Positions 42,471-46,092 of a DNA stretch of 46,092 nt are shown here, piece after piece. Position 1 is the stretch's first letter, and each line of letters begins with the position of its first letter. The position numbers were made by a program, and so were the translations under genes. The notes under the pieces are model-generated. The model saw only the letters and a program-made list of their open reading frames with translations. It searched no databases and was not told the DNA's origin. Source of the DNA: Clostridiales bacterium. Its GTDB lineage: Bacteria; Bacillota; Clostridia; Christensenellales; Pumilibacteraceae. Where the stretch lies: contig JAFLVD010000002.1 of assembly GCA_022508485.1 (NCBI GenBank), positions 92,501 through 138,592 on the forward strand, written 5' to 3'.

Positions 42471-43835
42471 CTACCGTTCGTTTTCCGCCCCGGGGCGCTC
42501 GGTAAAGGCAATCGTCAGATTAAAAACCGAATCCTTTGCCGAAATGGTCATTTCGCCGTGGTACTTGTCCACTATATACCTTATGCTTTTAAGCCCGTAG
42601 CCGTGGTGCTTTGCGTCCTTTTTGGTCGTTTGAGGAAGTCCGCCCGACATTTTCAGTTCGCCTTGAAATTCGTTAAACGCGTTGATTATAAGGAAGCTGT
42701 TCGCCGACTTTATGCTTAATCCGATCGACCTTCCGCCTTCCACTTTGATTACCGCCTCTATTGCGTTGTCGAGAATATTTCCGAACAGCGCGTAAATATC
42801 GGTATCGCTCATAAACCCGAGCTTTTCGCCGTCCGCAATTACCGAAAGATTGATGTTGTTGTGCTTGCAGATAAGGCTCTTTTCCATGAGCACGACGTTA
42901 AGCGCCTCATTTTTGGTGCTGTACGCAGAGTCGTAAATGGCTATGATGTCGTTGATTTCGTTCATTTCCTTTCCGTCCGCCCTATCGCCCAAAAGCTCGA
43001 CCGTGCGGTGTTTAAGATCGTGAACCTTCATATTGATAAGCTCGATATTCGCCTTAACCGCCTCGTACTGGTCCTGCTTACTGGCGTTTAGCTGACGGAC
43101 GAGTTTAAGGTCGTTTTCCGCGCCGCGCCGCCGCGGAAGCTCTATGGTAAGAATTATCGCAAGCACGCAGCACACCACGTTGTAGGCGTGAAGAATTAAA
43201 AGGACAATAAAGCTGCTGTCCCGACCGAGCGGTGCGAGCGTCGTGTACGGCAGGATATATGTAATTATCGAACTCATAATTATATCGATAAAAATGATAA
43301 GCGCGGCAAGAGCAAGCACGGTGCGGTTGTCGCTTTGAAGAATCTTGTATTTTTCCACTCGCGGCGACACGGTTTTAAGCACCGTAAGATAAACCCAAAC
43401 GTAAATAATCGCGTACACGGTTATCATAAGAAGACTGCCGGTGTTGACGGGAGTCGGTATGTAAATATCGTAGATATCGAGGCGGAACGAGGAATAGCAC
43501 ACCATTATCGAGTTAAACAGCTCGCAAAGCTCGGACGCTATGTGCTGAACGGTGTACCCTGCTATCGCGCAAAAAAGTATGTTCCGTATCGGCTCGTCGA
43601 AAACGATTATGCCGGTAACGAGCGTAAGCGCAAACAGCACGAAAAACATAAACGCGCCGTAGATTGCGTTGTCTATTTTGTACGGTATGGCAAAAGCCAG
43701 CCCTATACACACAGCTATGCAAACAGGCAGCTTCCACGCAAAACCCTTGCGGCGGTTCAGCTTAAAGCAGAAAAAGGCTTCCGCCAAAAACAAAAGGACT
43801 ATAAAGACCGGACGGAACCAAAACAGCGGCGACAT
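42471..43835 (-). CDS. AgrC/ComD-like sensor histidine kinase (GHKL type)
   Basis: 454 aa. Residues 5-232 hold six to seven membrane segments, the sensor. A coiled linker leads to HDLKHR with the likely phospho-His272, then NILDNAIEA (N box, near 353-361) and GYGLKSIRYIVDKYHG, the G box of the short GHKL ATPase. This is the kinase class used with LytTR regulators, often sensing peptides. ATG 43835 directly abuts the stop of the regulator gene, so the two are co-translated. No AgrB- or AgrD-like gene is in the window. Confidence 0.93.
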   Translation of the reverse strand: MSPLFWFRPVFIVLLFLAEAFFCFKLNRRKGFAWKLPVCIAVCIGLAFAIPYKIDNAIYGAFMFFVLFALTLVTGIIVFDEPIRNILFCAIAGYTVQHIASELCELFNSIMVCYSSFRLDIYDIYIPTPVNTGSLLMITVYAIIYVWVYLTVLKTVSPRVEKYKILQSDNRTVLALAALIIFIDIIMSSIITYILPYTTLAPLGRDSSFIVLLILHAYNVVCCVLAIILTIELPRRRGAENDLKLVRQLNASKQDQYEAVKANIELINMKVHDLKHRTVELLGDRADGKEMNEINDIIAIYDSAYSTKNEALNVVLMEKSLICKHNNINLSVIADGEKLGFMSDTDIYALFGNILDNAIEAVIKVEGGRSIGLSIKSANSFLIINAFNEFQGELKMSGGLPQTTKKDAKHHGYGLKSIRYIVDKYHGEMTISAKDSVFNLTIAFTERPGAENER

Positions 43836-44555
43836 TTACATTCCCCCGCTGTAATATCTTGTAAGAGCTTCCATAAACCCCTTTTTCCGGCGCCGCGATA
43901 TTTCGAGCGTAGTGCCGTCTATGGTAATGGTCGTGTTGTCGATGCGCTCGACGTACCTTATGTTGACGAGGTAACAGCTGTGGCACTTGTAAAATCCGTG
44001 CTGAGACAGTCTGCTTTCCACGTCGTTAAGCGTGCCGCGCTCTGAAAAGTTTCCGTTCGTGGTGTGGTACGTTATCTGATGACCGTAAACCTCTACGTAT
44101 TTTATCTGCGATATGGGCATTGTCTGAGCGACGTTGTTGGTCTCTTTAATGACGATCTTTTCGCTTCTTGACGTAACGAACGACACCACCCTGTTAAATC
44201 TGAGCTTAAAGTTAGCGTACTCTATCGGCTTGATAATAAAATCGAACGCGTTTACCGAATACCCGTCGACCGCATACTGCGCCAGGTTGGTAACGAAGAT
44301 AATCGCCACGTCCTTGTTGCTCGCGCGAATCTTTTGCGACGCTTCCATGCCGTTCATGTTGGGCATTTCGATATCCATAAACACGATATCGAACTGCGAT
44401 ACGTATTTATCGAAAAACCCCGTCGGCGAGGAAAACCGCTTGTATTTGTACGCCCCACCCGTCGACTCGAAGTACCGCGAAATAAACGACTCGAGCCTTT
44501 CCGCGTCTGCGTCGTTGTCCTCGATATACGCGATATGAATTTCGTCCGTAACCAC
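43836..44555 (-). CDS. LytTR-family response regulator
   Basis: 239 aa from GTG 44555, chosen because AAAGGAGG ends 8 nt before it; the longer frame to 44588 would place the ribosome site inside the gene. A receiver domain (1-120) has IEDND, phospho-acceptor Asp61 in FMDIEMPN and KPIEY. A LytTR DNA-binding domain follows (about 135-235), with KYVEVYGHQITYHT and FYKCHSCYLVNIRYVERI. It partners with the kinase immediately downstream. A consensus promoter drives the pair. Confidence 0.94.
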   Translation of the reverse strand: MVTDEIHIAYIEDNDADAERLESFISRYFESTGGAYKYKRFSSPTGFFDKYVSQFDIVFMDIEMPNMNGMEASQKIRASNKDVAIIFVTNLAQYAVDGYSVNAFDFIIKPIEYANFKLRFNRVVSFVTSRSEKIVIKETNNVAQTMPISQIKYVEVYGHQITYHTTNGNFSERGTLNDVESRLSQHGFYKCHSCYLVNIRYVERIDNTTITIDGTTLEISRRRKKGFMEALTRYYSGGM

Positions 44556-44651
44556 AAGCGATACCTCCTTTATATTAAAAATCCCCACCCTTTTAAACGC
44601 GGAAGGGATAACGACCGTTATAAATTATCGGCGCCTCGTCGCTTTTTTAGG

Positions 44652-44680
44652 ATTTTAGCACACTATTATTTATTTGTCAA
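44652..44680 (-). promoter_or_regulatory. Promoter of the LytTR two-component operon
   Basis: TTGACA (44675-44680), 17-bp spacer, TAAAAT (44652-44657); leader about 90 nt. Confidence 0.85.
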
Positions 44681-44715
44681 TATTTATTAAAAATCCGCAT
44701 AATCGATAAACAAAA

Positions 44716-44751
44716 TAAAAAATCGGCAACCGCTTTCGCATTTTGCCGATT
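44716..44751 (-). terminator. Intrinsic terminator of the DUF5714/PH-like unit
   Basis: AATCGGCAA and TTGCCGATT form a 9-bp stem around a 13-nt loop, followed by TTTTTATTTT. Confidence 0.87.
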
Positions 44752-44768
44752 GAGTGTATACGTATATT

Positions 44769-45248
44769 TTAAACTATTGTCAGCAGTCCGCCGTATAACT
44801 TTTCTTTAAGCAGTTCGACGTCTTTTGTTTGAAAAAATCTCAACACCGTTTTTGTACCGTCTTTTTTACATATATGTAACGACCAGCAACCGCCCGTCGG
44901 AAGCTCACCCCAAAAAATTGATATAAGATACCGCCATTTAAACCGATAGAATACAATAACCTCTATATCGGAAACGTCTATTACGCCGACCTGCTTTTTC
45001 CGCTTATAGCTTATTATTTTGTTTTCGGTAAACTCGTAATTCATGCCCTTATATAGTTTTATGGTAATCGCCGCTATAACGAATACAACCGTAAAACCGT
45101 CGAAAGCAAATAATTCCGGCAATAAATCCTCGTCCTTCTCGATTATTATAGTAACGGAAATCAATACTGCACACAAAAAACATACGATTACAAACGGAAT
45201 AATCGGTTTTATAATAGAGTCTCTGTTTGAATCCAGTTTTATTTTCAT
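44769..45248 (-). CDS. Small membrane protein with PH-like (YcxB-type) domain
   Basis: 159 aa. Two membrane helices (about 14-36 and 46-65) are followed by a beta-rich domain beginning YEFTENKIISYKRKK, typical of bacterial PH-like membrane proteins. ATG 45248 follows GGAG at 7 nt. It starts 36 nt after the DUF5714 gene and is probably co-transcribed, ending at the terminator below it. Function unknown. Confidence 0.8.
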   Translation of the reverse strand: MKIKLDSNRDSIIKPIIPFVIVCFLCAVLISVTIIIEKDEDLLPELFAFDGFTVVFVIAAITIKLYKGMNYEFTENKIISYKRKKQVGVIDVSDIEVIVFYRFKWRYLISIFWGELPTGGCWSLHICKKDGTKTVLRFFQTKDVELLKEKLYGGLLTIV

Positions 45249-45284
45249 TAAAAAACTCCGCGCGCCTTACTATACTCAATATCC

Positions 45285-45848
45285 CTATCTATTAAAGAAC
45301 GGGCATCTTTCTTTAATACACTGCTTGTTCCAATCTGTAAACTCGCACGTTACGGCGTCGCTTTCCATTTTAATTCCGTAATGCTCTTCGACAAACTTAA
45401 TTGCCATGCCGACCGATAAAAACGCATTCCGTTTGCAGCACCGAGGGCCGCCTATTTCGCTCATTTTGTCTAAACATGCCGAGGTGAACTTCATGTGATC
45501 TTTGTAAAATCCGTCGCCGGACAGCGGTCCCGTTCCGTGAATGACCGATAACGCCGCACCGATTGAGGTTACAGAGCCGCACACGCCCCACTGACCGCAC
45601 ATCGCCCCGGGCATTTTAATCGTCCTTTCTTTAAGCGCGCACAGCGCCTTATCCAAGTCGAGCTTACCTCCGGCGTTTTTGTATGCCGTTAAAAATGCGG
45701 CGCCGTCCAAAAAATGATGCTCGGGACCGTGTATGTTAACGTAGTCCTTGTGCATAACTGACTTAATAATTTCAATGGGATTACGGGATTTTGATTTTAC
45801 AACCTCCGCCGCAATCAAATCGTATTTTTCGTTTAAACCGTATTCCAT
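45285..45848 (-). CDS. DUF5714-type Cys-rich protein
   Basis: 187 aa from ATG 45848, 5 nt after GAGGTC; the frame remains open further upstream through the promoter and into the tRNA, which is a chance extension. Cysteines appear in GAMCGQWGVCGS, GGPRCCKRNAFLS and near the C-terminus in CIKERCPFF, with conserved HGPEHHFLDGAAFL. This matches DUF5714, found in anaerobes and suspected to bind a metal or cluster. Function unknown. Has its own promoter, divergent from the tRNA. Confidence 0.87.
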   Translation of the reverse strand: MEYGLNEKYDLIAAEVVKSKSRNPIEIIKSVMHKDYVNIHGPEHHFLDGAAFLTAYKNAGGKLDLDKALCALKERTIKMPGAMCGQWGVCGSVTSIGAALSVIHGTGPLSGDGFYKDHMKFTSACLDKMSEIGGPRCCKRNAFLSVGMAIKFVEEHYGIKMESDAVTCEFTDWNKQCIKERCPFFNR

Positions 45849-45884
45849 AAACAGACCTCGAATTATATATTCACCTACTATATA

Positions 45885-45913
45885 ATAATACCTCAAACCG
45901 ACTGCTTTGTCAA
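45885..45913 (-). promoter_or_regulatory. Promoter of the DUF5714 gene
   Basis: TTGACA (45908-45913), 17-bp spacer, TATTAT (45885-45890). Confidence 0.82.
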
Positions 45914-45975
45914 TGCCGATATTAAAAACCATGGCCGCCGCGAAAAACGAAATAGTATATTGCGCGGTTAAACAG

Positions 45976-46004
45976 TTGACAAACACCGTTTCGCGTGCTA
46001 AAAT
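45976..46004 (+). promoter_or_regulatory. Promoter of the tRNA-Ala gene
   Basis: TTGACA (45976-45981), 17-bp spacer, TAAAAT (45999-46004), about 27 nt before the mature 5' end. Confidence 0.85.
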
Positions 46005-46037
46005 GATTAAGCTGTCGGCGGAACACGTTCCGCCTAC

Positions 46038-46092
46038 GGGGGTATAGCTCAGTTGGTAGAGCGCTTGAATGGCATTCAAGAGGTCAGCGGTT
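46038..46092 (+). tRNA. tRNA-Ala, anticodon GGC (3' part beyond window)
   Basis: Acceptor strand GGGGGTA, T8-A9, D arm GCTC...GAGC, anticodon stem CTTGA/TCAAG with loop ATGGCAT (anticodon GGC) and variable loop AGGTC are present. The window ends in the T loop. G3 of the acceptor fits the G3-U70 identity pair of alanine tRNAs, though position 70 is not visible. Confidence 0.95.

Noticed and set aside
45849-46079. Longer start for the DUF5714 protein
   Set aside because: It would overlap the tRNA gene and both promoters; ATG 45848 has a good ribosome site.

Overview
The window looks like chromosome from an uncultured anaerobic Bacillota, most likely class Clostridia. The evidence is a division and cell-wall cluster led by MraZ, a class B penicillin-binding protein with a C-terminal PASTA domain, a MurE with the meso-DAP motif DNPR, an adjacent lon-engB pair, an AgrC/LytTR-type two-component system, BspA-like surface repeats, and sigma-A promoters that almost all have a 17-bp spacer. 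Nearly everything is on the minus strand. Only a membrane protein at 24013-24849 and a tRNA cut by the right edge are on the plus strand. Family names come from recognising motifs by eye; no database search was run.

Layout from low to high coordinates. (1) 1-10487: two large co-transcribed envelope proteins, each with an N-terminal signal or anchor, a long exported part, one late membrane segment and a long cytoplasmic tail. One carries RCC1-like repeats. The other carries a long coiled coil that runs off the left edge. They share one strong promoter with an unusual leader hairpin and two DnaA-box-like sites. (2) 10564-12758: two uncharacterised polytopic membrane proteins with their own promoter and terminator. 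(3) 12816-22337: the wall and division cluster, read mraZ-rsmH-ftsL-like-pbp-murE-mraY-murD-ftsW. It starts at a promoter overlapped by three MraZ-box-like repeats. An intrinsic terminator lies between ftsL-like and pbp, and murF, murC, murG, ftsQ, ftsA and ftsZ are absent from it.

(4) 22408-25060: a metallophosphoesterase whose promoter predicts a leaderless mRNA, a Cys-rich conserved protein, a plus-strand membrane protein, and an intergenic array of small hairpins. (5) 25070-29420: lon-engB behind an 83-bp tandem repeat that repeats a promoter-like core four times, then a diacylglycerol-kinase family gene. (6) 29507-32083: malic enzyme and an MprF-type flippase-like membrane protein. (7) 32245-37966: an operon of a DUF4062 (TIR-like) protein, an inositol-monophosphatase family enzyme, an RlaP/YcgL-type nucleotidyltransferase and a BspA-like lipoprotein. 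(8) 37981-40720: a small Cys-rich protein, Ogt DNA repair methyltransferase, an RNA m5U methyltransferase and an HExxH protein in one operon. (9) 40779-44680: a lipoprotein and a LytTR response regulator/AgrC-like kinase pair. (10) 44716-46092: a PH-like membrane protein and a DUF5714 protein, divergent from a tRNA-Ala(GGC) gene.

The most unusual items are the paired giant envelope proteins, the tandem promoter-like array in front of lon, two promoters whose -10 box lies exactly 6 nt before a start codon, the MraZ-box operator together with the in-cluster terminator, and the DUF4062 operon.
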